From positions 59,020,852-59,084,851 of the forward strand of contig NC_089584.1 in assembly GCF_019320115.1 (NCBI RefSeq): a stretch of 64,000 nucleotides of DNA, read 5' to 3'. Positions 34,102-46,475 of the stretch are shown piece after piece. Position numbers and translations under genes: made by a program. Under the pieces are notes generated by a model. The model was not told the origin of the DNA. It made no database searches and saw nothing but the letters and a program-made list of their open reading frames with translations. Position 1 is the first letter of the stretch. The number at the start of each line of letters is the position of its first letter. Origin of the DNA: Miscanthus floridulus. Its lineage: Eukaryota > Streptophyta > Magnoliopsida > Poales > Poaceae.

Positions 34102-35398
34102 CCTGCATTAGTGAACCAATAGTTCATGACAGGGGTAAAAATGGTATTTCAAGGATAGTGGACACACATCTAGGCCAACCTCAAGGATAAAAGGAAAACA
34201 AAGAATAAAAGAATGATCCTAAGTGGAGTAGTCATGGTCAAAAATAGTCATGCAAAGAATAATTAATGATCATACAAGTTATATCATTAGAGATAGAACT
34301 AAGAGTAAGATGGACGGCGAGATCTCCGAGCACTGGTCTGTCAGCAAGTGCGAGAGACTTTACAAACTCCTACACAAATACTCGAACTGGGGGGATTACA
34401 AGGGATGGATAGGGTTGTCACCACCTACCTCCTATCCCTCAATCGGGGGCACCGTCATATCCGAAGGTTCTCGTGTACCCGAGCACCCTGCCCGTGTATA
34501 AAGAAACTACCCATATCCCCCTGGGACTCTGACCCTACGTATCGACAAGCATAGGACATGGGCAAACCGAAAGGAATGATGAACTGCCACCTCAACCTAG
34601 CTCTACTTCTACTCATACAATTCACATGAATGGTTAAGTATAAAGTTGAACATGTTAAGATCATAACATACAAACTATATGCCAAGATTATAACATTAAA
34701 ACTATAGTCTAGTTCATATGCACTACTACATTGAAGATATGAGAACAAGGCTATGGAAGAACTCTTCTTAGTATTCATACCAAAGTTTCTCTTCTTCCAA
34801 GGAGCCAAGCTCTCCAAGGTAGCTCTTGCCATGCTCCAAACTACTACTAAAAACTAAAAGATTACAAGTAGAGAGCTGAGGTGTGTAGCTCCAGATGTTG
34901 GTGTGTGTGAGAGGTGAGCACTACCCCCTACTTATACATGCTTGAGGTTAGTTTGGCATAGATAAAATAGGAAACCACCAGAAACCACCTATGCATGCCA
35001 CCATGCAACCGCTGAAGCAACGTGGGCTTGAGAGGCAGTCCTAGAGGTGCGGGCGCACCCAGGGTGCGGGCACACCCTGGCTAGCTCCGCTAGCCAACGC
35101 CTTGCTCCGGTGGGCTGATCGCTAGGCCTGGGTTGTTCCCCTAGTGGTGCTTGGCCTGGTTTTGGCATGTAGGTGGGCTTTTCCATTTATTTTCTTTGTG
35201 CATTTCTGCTTTACGCCTTTTGAGTCATGCCTTTTGCTTTATTTTCAACTTGTATTCAAATGTAGTCCTACAAAACATGTTTCTTCCAATACAAGTGGAA
35301 CTATGTTAATAGTAAAAGCATATGTGTTGAAAGTTTGTTTATTTCTCCTGTTTTGGATATTAATTGGCGGTCAGAATTGATCATTAGTGACCACCACA

Positions 35399-36526
35399 CC
35401 ATCCGATAATAGTGCAGAGACTACAGATTGGGTAGGAGATGAGCTGTTATCTATTAAGGAGCATGGCGCACAGGTCAGCATGAGTTGGAGATATTTCCCA
35501 ACACCTGAACCTCAGAACCACTCACTCTCCTCTCATTTCCCTCACACACACTCTCTCTCTAGAAGGAAGAACAAGAGAAGGAAAGGATGCACTAGAGTGA
35601 GAAAGTGAAGAAGAAGGAGGAGAAGAGAACTGAGATTGCAAAGGGTAGCAAAATCAAGCACTTGAGCTTCCACAATCTCTCATCTCATGGTTAGCTTAAG
35701 AATTCCTTCTTCTCATTATCTACAGATCAATCCTCAAACCCTAACTCAAGTATTCTCTCTTGCATTAATGGATCATGAGGATCTCTTGATGGGAAGCAAT
35801 CCAAGTAAGAAATCTCTCTCTAGCTTGGAAGCAAGAATGGGAAGTGTGGATCTTCAACCTTGATGATAAGGAACTCATCAAGTGCCTAAGCTAAGGTGTC
35901 ATGCACAATGTCTCTTTATCTTTAGGATTTGCTCTCAATTTACTAAGTCATTAAGTTGCACTAGTTAACCCAAGCCAAACCATAAGGATCCCAAGCCTAG
36001 TTACCCACCTAAGCTACAGTAGGGATGTCATGCACATGCATGAAGTCCTCAACCTAAGATCTAGGCATGAACCCCAAGACTTTCACCAAGAACCCAAGAG
36101 CATAGGTTCTGTTGCCCAACTGATAGAGTGCCCATCAATAGGACGGAGTGTCCTCCATTCCCAAACTTTAGTCACCAATAGCTTAAGTTCCTTCTGAGCG
36201 ACACAGCAGAGCGTTCACCACTCACAGTGGAATGTCCACTGAATTATAGAGGTACACAACTAGGGAACCTGAGAGCACTCATCCCGTACTAGAGCCTCCA
36301 TCACTGTTGGTGGTCCTTAACTCACACTTTTAATCGCCAACTATCACAGAAAATAAACCAATAGAGACACCAAACTTAGAATTAGGGCTTATAACTAATC
36401 AATTCCACAAGTTTTGGTGTTTGATCTTTTCTAGGAGGACATGTTGGAATTACTCAAGAAGGATACTTAAAAGTATATAGAAAATACAACAATATGAATA
36501 CCCGACAACAGCTAAGGGGAAGGAGG
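35399..36526. other. Unassigned sequence, right half of an earlier target
   Basis: It was contiguous with 22528-23342 before the element 23348-35398 inserted. It contains CT-rich and AAG-rich stretches and no recognisable gene or complete LTR. Confidence 0.4.
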
Positions 36527-36531
36527 TCCAC

Positions 36532-38008
36532 TATTGATGGTAGTTAACAACCACTATAAACCATCAACATAACTTGAATAAATGCATAAAAAGGATCACC
36601 AACAAAGACTTAGGGGTTTAAACTGACAATTTTCATAGGTTTTGGTGAATCTATGTTTTCAACAGGGTTATTCTAGAAAACCGGCAAGGGGGATCAAAAC
36701 GTCAAATAAAATCGCACTTATCCGCGATGAAAACAACTCTAGAAGGTTCCAGAGGTCACCAGAAGGCATCCTCCTGAGGTAGACCCTGAGGGGATGATAG
36801 GTGGGGCTGGCCGGCCCCACCTACAGGGTGCCCGGCCCCCTAAGGCCCACATGTCAGCCCCCATCGCTATGTCGGTTCTCCACCTCCTAGATTGCATCTA
36901 CGCTGTTTTTTTCAAGTTGGTTTGATCTGAGGGCTCAGGATTCATGTTCTAGCCTATATAACCAGCCCCTGCCCCCCTCCAGAGCATGCTACCACAAGTC
37001 AAGATTAGACTAGATATTAGGGTTTCTAGAGAGAAGAGAATAGAGCTCCAATTCTTCAAAGTTCTAGTATAGGCTAGCCAGCAAGGTTCAAGTAGAGTGT
37101 GGGCTATTGCCCAGGATTCCGGATCCACTGTCTAGAGACTAGTATAGCCATTGTATCTCTTTGTTTATGACTTTGTGCTACTTCAATATTATGTTGCTAT
37201 TTATTATGTTCCAAGTTTACTCTAGTTATATACTTGATATAGTTGTGATTGATGATGAGTTTATGCATATGTTCGCAAAGCGCTTAGCCCAAGACACGCG
37301 TGGGTTAAGTGGTCGACATTATGTAAGCATGGTGCTTAGATATTGTTTACCTGTGGATGCATTCTGCACTCTAGGTCATGTGGTAGATCGCGGATATGAC
37401 ACTCCTGTTGAGTCCTTTGTAGTCTACTCCCTGTTTGTAGAGCAAGTAGAACATGGTTGCGAAGGGAGACACGCTCTATTCTTGATCTTCCTTAGTAATG
37501 TTCCTTATGCATAGATCCAAAGTTAATTATGTTATAGATGAGAGTGTATATACTTGGGTATATAAAAGACTTAGTAAATAAGGATTGACTTAGGAATCTT
37601 TTGCTCTTACCGAATCTCCTGCCTAGCCATACTACATTTTATGAGTCTCTATTTCTATTTGTGGAATTATTATCAATGCTTCACACTTATCATTTATTTA
37701 TCATTTGACTTACCCCTGCCATAGCATGAGAGTGGTTTTATCATAAGTATACATATTTGTCAATATCTCTATGCCAACAATCCCATAGCTCCTCTCTGTG
37801 GATAAAATATAAATAATGATACTCTGTATACTCCCATGTGAAATGCTACAATGGTATATTATCTATGCACTTGCGGATACTTTACTTTAACATATATAAT
37901 TTTCTCTGAATTTACAAGTGTCATTAATAATTACTAACCACACATTTCTAGCATCATGCTAGGGATGACAACTTAGTAAAGACTGATGCTAAGAAATGTC
38001 AATAAGCA
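36532..38008 (+). repeat. 5' LTR of the plus-strand Athila-like element
   Basis: It starts TATTGATGGTAGTTAACAAC (first G mutated) and ends CAATAAGCA, for 1,477 bp. It has a TATA-like CCTATATAA at about 36953-36961 and a second primer-site-like motif at 37949-37965. A 117-codon frame at 37161-37514 parallels the LTR frames at 16711-17133 and 20831-21253. Confidence 0.75.
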
Positions 38009-38012
38009 TTTA

Positions 38013-38030
38013 TGGTGCCGTAGTTGGGGA
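38013..38030 (+). promoter_or_regulatory. Primer-binding site, tRNA-Asp type
   Basis: TGGTGCCGTAGTTGGGGA, a C-to-T-eroded form of TGGCGCCGTTGCCGGGGA, four bases after the LTR. Confidence 0.65.
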
Positions 38031-38206
38031 GGGCACATGGCTATGGAGAATTGATCAAATAAATACTTATTGATAATATCATAACAACTCTACTTTAGCA
38101 GGCTTGCCCTTGTTGTCATTATTCATATCTTATATAGGGTATTACAGAATTGGTTGTGATTCACTAACAACTTCCAATCAGAATCAACCATATCAAAAAG
38201 GAAGCT

Positions 38207-38649
38207 TAATGGAGACAGGGATTCCGATCTTCTATCAGGTGATGGTAACTATCGTTGTGGCAGAGAATAACACACCGATCTAGCTTTAGATCGAAAGATT
38301 GAACCCTGCAATCTTAGCACCATAGCTCCTCTTCAGATCCAGCTTCAGACTGGTCCTTGAGGCCGAGGTAGACTTGAATTCATGTTGGACTAGGCCTTTG
38401 GCTTGTGTTGGATGTCCTTGCTGGTCATCATCACCTCCACCACTTCCTCTAAGTCCTTCATGACCCTCTCCAATGTTCCTAAGCAAGATAACATCATTAG
38501 GTAGTAGTCTATTCTCAAAAGTATGAAAAGGATCACTTAAGAACGAGCTCACCTCTAAATTGAGTTGACGCATTCGAGCTTGGGTCATTGGACCTTGCAT
38601 AATGGTTGGAGGATCAGTAGGTGCATCTAAAAGAGTGATGTCCCCATCA
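38207..38649 (-). repeat. 3' LTR of the CRM-like element, internally deleted
   Basis: The outer parts match the 5' LTR (GGAGACAGGGATTCCGATCT... and GACTTGAATTCATGTTGGAC...). About 450 bp of the 5' copy (44555-45030) are replaced by about 35 unrelated bases near 38330-38368. The pol reading frame continues into this LTR. Confidence 0.75.
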
Positions 38650-41600
38650 TCCTCCCCCTCTTGAATTGGAGTTGTCCTCGACTCAAGCTCATCTTCTTCT
38701 CCCAAATAAGGTTTTCAAATCTACAATGTTAAATGTGGGACTAACCCCAAACTCGGGTGGCAACTCATGTTTGTATGCATTATCATTTATTTTCTCAATA
38801 ATCTTATAAGGACCAGCTACTCTTGGCATTAATTTAGACTTACACAGCTCAGGAAATCTATCTTTCTCAAATGTAACCAAACCAAATCACCTGGTTCAAG
38901 TTTAATCTCTTTTCTACCTTTACTACCAGCAATTCTATACTTTTCATTCATTCTTTCAATATTTGCTTTAGTTGTTTCGTGCAACTTATGAATAAAATCA
39001 GCACGCTCTCTAGCATCACTATGTATTCTCTTAGTGGTAGGTAAAGGCAAAAGATCAATAGGAGCATGGGGGTTAAAACCATACACTACCTGAAAAGGAC
39101 TTACCTTGGTGGTGGAATGTTCCGCCCTGTTATATGCAAACTCCATATGCGGCAAACACTCTTCCCACATCTTCAAATTACGCTTCAAAATGGCTCTCAA
39201 CATGGTGGACAATGTTTGATTCACAACCTCAGTTTGCCCATCAGTTTGGGGATGATATGTTGCAGAAAACAGTAGCTTGGTCCCCAATTTATTCCACAAC
39301 GTGCGCTAAAAATGACTCAAGAATTTTGCATCATGATATGAAACAATAGTAGAAGATATACCATGCAAGTGAATGATTTCTTGAAAGAAAAGGTCAGCAA
39401 TATGAACAGCATCGTCGCTCTTATGACAAGGAATAAAATGTGCCATCTTAGAAAAACGATCAACCACCACAAAAATACTATCCCTCCCCCTCTTAGTCCT
39501 TGGCAATCCTAACACAAAATCCATAGATATATCTACACAAGGAGTAGAAGGAATAGGAAGAGGCATATACAAACCATGTGGGTTCAACCACGACTTAGCT
39601 TTTTTACATGTGGCACACCGAGCCACGTACCGCTCTACATCTCGCCTCATCCTTGGCCAAAAGAAGTGTGTGGACAGCACCTCCTTTGTCTTTTTGGCAC
39701 CAAAATGTCCCATCAATCTACCTCCATGTGCCTCCTACAACAACAAAAGACGAACAGAACTAACTGGAATGCATAGGCGGTTAGCTCTAAACAAAAACCC
39801 ATCGCTGATCATAAACTTATTCCATGTGCGTCCCTCTCTACAATTAAGCAACACATCCTTAAAATCAGGATCAAGCGCATATTGTTCTTTAATGGATTGA
39901 AGACCAAAAATCTGGCAATCAAGTTGGGATAGCAATGTATATCTTCTAGACAAAGCATCAGCAATCACATTATCCTTCCCTTTCTTGTGTTTGATAATAT
40001 AAGGAAAAGGTTTAATAAATTCTACCCATTTAGCATGCCTACGATTCAGATTATTTTGAGAGTGAAGATACTTAAGCGATTCATGATCAGAATGAATAAC
40101 AAATTCTTTAGGCCACAAATAATGACACCACGTCTCTTGCATCAAAACACCACCAATACCAACTCCACTAGCATCACATTCTTGCTCAAAAGTCTTACCA
40201 AAATTTAGAAGTTGCAGCAATGGTGCATGTGTAAACTTGTCCTTCAAAGTGTCAAAGGACTCCTCTTGTGCCTCTCCCTAATGAAACACCACTCCTTTCT
40301 TTGTCAACTCATGCAATGGGGCAGCAATGGTGCTGAAATCTTTGATGAAGCGGCGGTAGAATCCTACAAGACCAAGAAAACTCCTCACCTATGTGATGGT
40401 TTGGGGAACCAGCTAGCTCTTTATGGCTTCAATTTTCATCTCATCCACCTCAATTCCCTATGGAGTTACAACATAGCCAAGAAAAGAAACTCGATCCGTG
40501 CAAAAAATGCACTTCTCAAGGTTACCAAATAGACGTGCATCACGTGAAGCGTTAAAAACAGCACGTAAGTGACCCATATGTTCATCAAAAGACCTGCTAT
40601 AAATCAATATATCATCAAAGTAAACTACCACAAAATGTCCAATAAAAGCTCTTAAAACCTCATTCATTAAGCGCATGAAAGTGCTAGGTGCATTTGTCAA
40701 ACCAAAAGGCATTACTAACCACTCATACAACCCGAATTTGGTTTTAAACGCAGTTTTCCATTCATCTCCAAGTTTCATTCTAATTTGGTGGTAGCCACTT
40801 CGCAAGTCAATCTTAGTGAAAATTATAGAACCACACAACTCATCAAGCATGTCATCTAGCCTAGGAATAGGATGATGATACTGAATAGTAATATTATTGA
40901 TGGCTCTACAATCAACACACATACGCCAAGTTCCATCTTTCTTAGGAACTAAAAGTACTAGAATAGCACAAGGACTAAGGCTTTCACGTACATACCCGCG
41001 GTCCAAAAGATCTTGGACTTGCCGCTGAATTTCCTTAGTCTCCTCAGGATTGGTTTGATAGGCAGCTCGGTTGGGCAAGGTCGCTCCCAGAATTAAATCG
41101 ATTTGATGCTCTATCCCTCTCATAGGTGGCAGCCCCAGGGGTATCTTAGCTGGAAAAATGTCCTCATACTCCTGCAAAAGGTTAGTGACAGTAGGAGGTA
41201 CCGAACTAACAATATCATCAAGCGAAAACATAGCTCGTTTGCATACCAAAGCATAGCAAATATCATCATCAGAAATTTCAGCAAAGTCACATTTTGTTGC
41301 AAGCATAACACCACCCTTCAATTTAATCCCCTCAGCCTTAGAAATAGATGTAGACTTATCCTTTTTAGGTGGGAAAATAGAATTAGCAACTTGCTGATTT
41401 TTAGATTGAACATCATTGAAACTAGCAGCGCGTTCTCTATCAGCTTGTATAATTTTAGCAGGGGTCAAAGGTACTAAAGTAATTTTCTTTGCTTTATGCA
41501 CAAAAGTGTATTTATTACTTCTACCATGGTGTGTAGCATCATTATCATGTTCCCAAGGATGACCCAATAAGAGTGAACAAGCTTGCATAGGTATCACATC

Positions 41601-41759
41601 ACAATCAACAAAATCAGCATAAGAACCAATGGAAAATAAAACTCTGCAAGTTTGTGTTACCTTTGCTTTACCATAATCATTTAGCCACTGAATATGGTAT
41701 GGACGTGGGTGTGGGCGTGTGGTCAAGCCAAGCTTCTTGACCAAATTAGAACTCACCAA
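38286..41759 (-). pseudogene. CRM-like pol: RT, RNase H, integrase
   Basis: Segments in order from 41759: protease remainder (LLLGHPWEHDND), RT with DGTWRMCVDCRAINN, LRSGYHQIRM and the catalytic VVYFDDILIYS, and a stop after LGYVVTP (about 40457). RNase H starts [11 protein letters not shown] and has lost about 33 residues around 40130. The integrase zinc finger (GHFGAKKT...CATCKKAK) and the core follow. The core motifs are [22 protein letters not shown] (the usual SDRD is SYHD, so the second catalytic Asp context is damaged) and [11 protein letters not shown]. The C-terminal segment GVSPTFNIVDLK, with a local frame change near 38880, leads into EEDELESRT and the LTR. Together these would copy and integrate the element; here they are inactive. 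Confidence 0.85.
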
Positions 41760-41855
41760 ATTGTTGCAGCTACCTCCATCAATAATGACACGTGCTCGAC
41801 GGTCGTTGATGACGAAGAAAATCTAGAACAAGTTATGGCGTTGTAGCTTCTTAGG

Positions 41856-43250
41856 TTACTGGACTTGTGAGCTAAGCACCCACTGTACAATGATGCTCCT
41901 ATAGGCCACCGTGGCCTCGTCACCAAGGACTTCGCCGTCGTCCTCATCTGCATCTTGGTCTTCTTCATCCTCAATGTTAGAGGTGCTGATGTAACTATCT
42001 TCTGTAGCAATATATGCCCACTGACTTGGGCAGTCCTTCTGCACATGGCCAATTCCATGGCAGCGGTGGAACTGAATACCCAAAGTGCGTCCCGTTGATG
42101 CAACGGATGAGGAACTCTTGGTAGGCACCAGCAAAATTTTTTTACCTGAATCTGAAGGTCATGCGGGAGGTGCCTTAGGTGTAGTGGAAACTCCAGAGGC
42201 TACTAGTCACTTGCTCGCTGGTGGAGGTGCCCGAAAAGTGGTTGGCTTGTTCAGCCCTAAAGATGGTGCCGAGCGTGGTGTGTATGTGCTGGTGCTGACC
42301 TTGCTCTTGCCCTGCTATTCACACCCCTGCAATTCCTTTTCTACAAGCATAGCAAACTAAAACAACTGGTTGACAGTGTTAAATTCTTTATAATCAACAA
42401 TGTCCTGAATCTCACGCCTCAAACCTGAATAAAAACGACAAATGGCATCTTCATTTCCCTCCACAACACTATAGCGCATCAATCCCTTTTGGAGCTCATC
42501 ATAGTAATCTTGTATAGATTTATCTCCTTGTTCTAAATGCATCAATTTCTTACTCAAGTATCTATGATAAGAAGGAGGAACAAAATGATCACACATAGCT
42601 ACCTTAAGTTCTTCCCACGTACCAGGTAAAGCATTATATGCAGCTAGCCCATTCCACCAAATAATGGCTAAATCCTTAAACTCACTAGTAGCTTGTCTAA
42701 CTCTATGCTGCTCAGGTACAAGGTGGGCACTAAACTTTTGTTCTACCATCATCTCCCAATCAAGATATCCCTCAGCATCATAATGACCCAAAAAAGATGG
42801 TATTGTGAACTTAATTTTAGCATAAGGATCATCGGGCACACGGTGACTATTACCTTGATGGTGGTGGTGGTGGTCACCACCCATACCTGTCATGTTGTGG
42901 CGAAGACGTTGTCGTAATCTCTCTTGTTAGAAAGCTGCTCGACCTATGTTCCCATTGGCATCATATACCATGTCTTGACCATCGGTGTTGCTGCCGAAGA
43001 CGTCGTTGTTGCCCACCACAAAGGTTTCCAACTCAGTAACCTTGTCGGTTAGCGTAGAAATTCGCTTGTCCAATCTCTCCATGCTATTGCCAATGTTGAG
43101 TTCAATGAGTGCATTAGTGATGGCCTTCCTGATGGCCTCATTCATCCTTTTTTGGGCATCATCTACAATAGCTTATAGTTGCTCTTGACTGACACACTCA
43201 TTGAAACCCTTAGGATTGTTATCTCCAGTCTATTCACCTCCTGCCATTGA
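41856..43250 (-). pseudogene. CRM-like gag with damaged zinc knuckle
   Basis: The frame 43145-42927 (MNEAIRKAITNALIELN, leucine-rich) is followed, after a stop, by 42893-42357. That part has a His-run, DDPYAKIKFTIPSFLGHYDA, WWNGLAAYNALPGTW and YYDELQKGLMRYS, the gag capsid region. Further down 42134-41856 holds FHRCHGIGHVQKDC, in which the first knuckle Cys is Phe, and an acidic segment. All pieces share one phase with pol. Confidence 0.8.
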
Positions 43251-44415
43251 AAACACAAAAACAGGAACAAACAGTGAAAGTTATCCCTACCAAATGACTA
43301 CGTGGTTGCAGTGGTGTCACTTTTCACAGCAAGTGGAAGCGTCTTACCAAGATCTTACAAAGTTCTTACCAACACAAGCAGTGGGCGGTACAACCGACGG
43401 CTGGTTCGTGATACCTGTGAGGCAGTGGTATCGAGATTGCAAGGCCCTTTGTCTGTACTGATCTAAAGAGTTTGTGGAGCTTGGAAGGCACACAAAGAGT
43501 AATATGTATATCTGGCACACAAGTTAGTAACACAAAGTAATGCTGAATTATAGTCCAAAGTACTTGTTCTTGTTGCTGGTCTAAAATATTCCAAGTACTA
43601 GGTGTGTGACAAAAGTATGGTGGATAGCAAGGTGACAGGTGTATGAAAAACAAATATGGTGGATGGAAACAACAATACAAACAAGGAACCAGATAGCACA
43701 CGCTAACACAGCTCACTTTGGTCTTCTCTATGTGCTCCTCTAAATATTGTTCCTCTTTTGCCCCTCTTTTTTTCTATTTTTTGGGCTGTCGTTGTTTTTT
43801 GGAAAATTTTGACTTTTTTATTTTAATTTTTTTTTGATATTTTTCCTTTACTTAGGAGCACAAAATAAGTAACCACAAAAAATATGAGCTGAAACAAGTG
43901 AAAGACGTGGCCTGTGGAATTTTTAGAAAACTTGCTCAAAATCGACAAAAACCTTGTGACCACGAAAAGAGGATCTTGTGACCACTTTTTGACCAATCTA
44001 AAACTTTCGAACCCCAGCAAGGTCAAGGGTGGATGGATCTAAAAAATTTTTCTGATCGATTTTGATATATGGAACATCGAAATCGGAGTTCGTATGTGAA
44101 AACTAGACCAGTTTTAAGAATTGGCTCCAAATTAGAGAACAAAACGGGAACAATGTGCACAAAACTAGTCATAACAGCAAAGATTTGATGGAAACGATGG
44201 GGGAAAACACACAAACTTGACTCTAACATGACCTAACCAGCAACAAGATCTCGACCAGGACACAAACTCAACACGACGGACTCTGAAACTAAAATATGCA
44301 AAGGCTATGGCGTGGAAGGTTCTAGGACAGGAAAAACGAGTATGGCACTGGACTATGGGACGAATGCAAAACACTCAAAACTAGAGAATAAAAGTAAACC
44401 TAATGATATACCTTA
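43251..44415 (-). other. Leader of the CRM-like element
   Basis: Untranslated leader between primer site and gag. Poly-T/C tracts (43760-43845 on the plus strand) and no recognisable gene. Confidence 0.5.
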
Positions 44416-44428
44416 GCTCTGATTACCA
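44416..44428 (-). promoter_or_regulatory. Primer-binding site with one extra A
   Basis: TGGTAATCAGAGC on the minus strand, the iMet site TGGTATCAGAGC plus one A. It lies two bases from the LTR, exactly as in the element at 56899. Confidence 0.75.
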
Positions 44429-44430
44429 CT

Positions 44431-45321
44431 TAATGGAGACGGGGATCCCGATCTTCCGTCAGGTGATGATAACTATCGTTGTGGCGGAGAATGACACACA
44501 GATCCGGCTTCAGATCGAAAGATCGAACCCTGCAATCTTAGCACCATAGCTCCTCTGGTTATCAACCAAGTCATAGACCAGGTTGACCTTGCCAAGAAGG
44601 CTAATCCTTGCCTGCGCAACGAAGAACACAAGCAAGAACAAGAAAGAACACAATCAAATTGCAGATGAATGATTATCTCACAAAGTTGGGGTCTCACAAA
44701 CCGATGAACGGCGAAACTGTTCTTGATAGAATAATCTAAGCAAAACCCTAAAACCTAATGACTATGGTGGCGCATGATTATAAAGGTCTTAGGGTCATCG
44801 CCTACCCTGGACGTGCCCCCTAATGGGCCCAAACACGATACACAGTCCAACGGACCAAAAGAAGGTGTCGCAGCACCCTGGCAGATCCTAGATGCTGAGT
44901 TGTTTTGACGATTCCTTTTGATTCCGAAGAGGTTTTGATGTGAAACCACTTGGATTGGCTTCCTTATCAAATTAGCTTTCTATCCATATGTGGATCATCG
45001 AAAACGGAGTCCGGATGCGTCCTAGGTGACCAGTTTAAGGCAGACTTGAATTCATGTTGGACTGGGCCTCCGGCTTGTGTTGGACGTCCTTGCTAGTCAT
45101 CATCACCTCCACCACTTCCTCTAAGTCCTTCATGACCCTCTCAAATGTTCCTAAGCAAGATAACATCATTAGGTAGTAGTCTATTCTCAAAAGTATGAAA
45201 ATGATCGCTTAAGAACGAGCTCACCTCTAAATTGAGTTGACGCATTCGAGCTCGGATCATTGAACCTTGCATAATGGTTGGAGGATCAGTAGGTGCATCT
45301 GAAAGAGTGATGTCCTCATCA
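44431..45321 (-). repeat. 5' LTR of the CRM-like element
   Basis: Minus-strand start TGATGAGGACATCACTC at 45321 and end CGTCTCCATTA at 44431. It includes the distal pol codons (APTDPPTIMQGSM). Confidence 0.8.
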
Positions 45322-45345
45322 AAGCTCAACACCAGTTTCTGAGCT

Positions 45346-46475
45346 ATGGCTGACAAAACTCTGCGTTAGTTCTCTGCTCTGAGCATCGAGAACATTTGCA
45401 TTGGACCAAAACTCAAAACCAACAACCTTGAGTTCAAGCTCAAGCCAAGCCTCATCAACATGGTGCAAGCTACCCCATTTAGTGGAAAGGCACATGAAGA
45501 TGCTAGTGCTCATCTTTAGAATTTTCTAGAGATCAATAGCACAATCATCGTCAAGGACGTTGCTCAAGACATCATACTACTTCGCTTGTTTCCATTCTCA
45601 CTAGTGGGAAATGCGAAGCAATGGTTCTACACCAACAAAGACAACATCAATACATGGACAAAGTGTTCAAAGGCCTTCCTAGAAAAGTTCTTCCTAGTAG
45701 GCAAGACCAATGCCTTAAGAGGAAAGATTTTCAACTTCCAACAGCAGAAGGGAGAGACCATTCTAGAAGCATGGGAACATTTCCAAGAATATATTTTAGA
45801 TTATCCTCACCATGGAATGGAAGATTGGTTGCTCATGCAAAGTCTCTACCATGGATTAACTCAGAAAGCTCATGAACAACTTGATGCTACTGCTGGAGGA
45901 TCATTTATGTCACACCCTTGTAAAAGCTAAAACTCTTATGGAGAAGATAGCCTCTAATCAAGGCCGGTCATCATGCAACATCCAATCATGCAATAAGAGT
46001 GAAGAAGTAGTAGAAGAGGTGTATGCATTGTCAACCAAGATGGACGTACTGTTGAATTGGCTCGAATAGTGAGCTAATTACAAGAGAGATCGTCAGGCCA
46101 TTCAAGATGCTTTCAATGCTCAAAACACATGTAGAGAATATTTGGGGGTTGAATTCCCTGAATATCAAGAGGATGTAAACATCATTGGCAACAATTCTAG
46201 TTCACAACAACAGAGACAAGGATGGAATCAACAATGGTCAACTTACCAAGGTAAGTACCCTGGTAACAATTATAATTCTTTTAATCCCAAGCAACTATCC
46301 GTAAGAGACTTAATCTTAGAACAAGCTAGGATTAATGAGAATATTTCTAAAAAGCTTGCTTTTAATGATAAGGTCATAGAAAACATAAATATTAAAATGG
46401 ATAGTTTTTCTTCTACCATAAAAGACCAACTTAGCTATAATAAAAAGATAGAATCTCAATTAGCCTAGTTGGCTA
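45346..46475 (+). pseudogene. Athila-like gag of the plus-strand element
   Basis: Starts MADKTLR then a stop. It continues KAHEDASAHL, stop, LFPFSLVGNAKQWFYTNKD, FFLVGKTNALRGKIFNFQQQ and HHGMEDWLLMQSLYHGL. A frame change near 45905 leads to LVKAKTLMEKIASNQG. The C-terminal segment (SVRDLILEQARINENISKKL, MDSFSSTIKDQLSYNKK) lies at 46280-46468. The knuckle region (near 46130) has lost its Cys/His pattern. It is the fullest parallel to the truncated gag copies in the F-box array and shows where those copies are cut: just after MDSFxS. Confidence 0.8.

Larger units (their letters stand above)
23348..35398 (-). mobile_element. Non-autonomous Athila-like element with nested insert
   Basis: Minus-strand element with a 3' LTR (24918 to 23348), polypurine tract, second ORF, gag, tRNA-Asp-type primer site and 5' LTR (35398 to 29995). 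The flanking CCATC at 23343-23347 and 35399-35403 is a perfect 5-bp target duplication. About 8.2 kb remain after subtracting the 3.8 kb insert (30299-34101) in the 5' LTR. No protease, RT or integrase is recognisable, so mobility would need enzymes in trans. Many nonsense and frameshift changes are present. Confidence 0.8.
29995..35398 (-). repeat. 5' LTR of the Athila-like element, interrupted
   Basis: The LTR pieces are 29995-30298 and 34107-35398 (about 1.6 kb together). The insert at 30299-34101 and its target duplication separate them. Minus-strand ends are TGTGGTGGTCACTAATG and CCAACAAGCA. It is collinear with the 3' LTR at 23348-24918. Confidence 0.8.
38207..45321 (-). mobile_element. 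CRM-like Ty3/gypsy element with mutated gag-pol
   Basis: This 7,115-bp element has a perfect target duplication AAGCT (38202-38206 and 45322-45326). LTRs are 44431-45321 (891 bp) and 38207-38649 (443 bp). The primer site is of the tRNA-iMet type. Gag, protease, RT, RNase H and integrase lie mostly in a single minus-strand frame. The RT-integrase sequence resembles the grass CRM (centromeric) chromovirus group, as recalled from motifs. It is closely related to, but distinct from, the element at 56899. It is not functional, because of stops, a deletion in RNase H and frame changes. Confidence 0.8.

Noticed and set aside
43366..44374. Minus-strand Cys/Phe-rich frames
   Set aside because: They fall in the untranslated leader of the CRM-like element and lack gag similarity.
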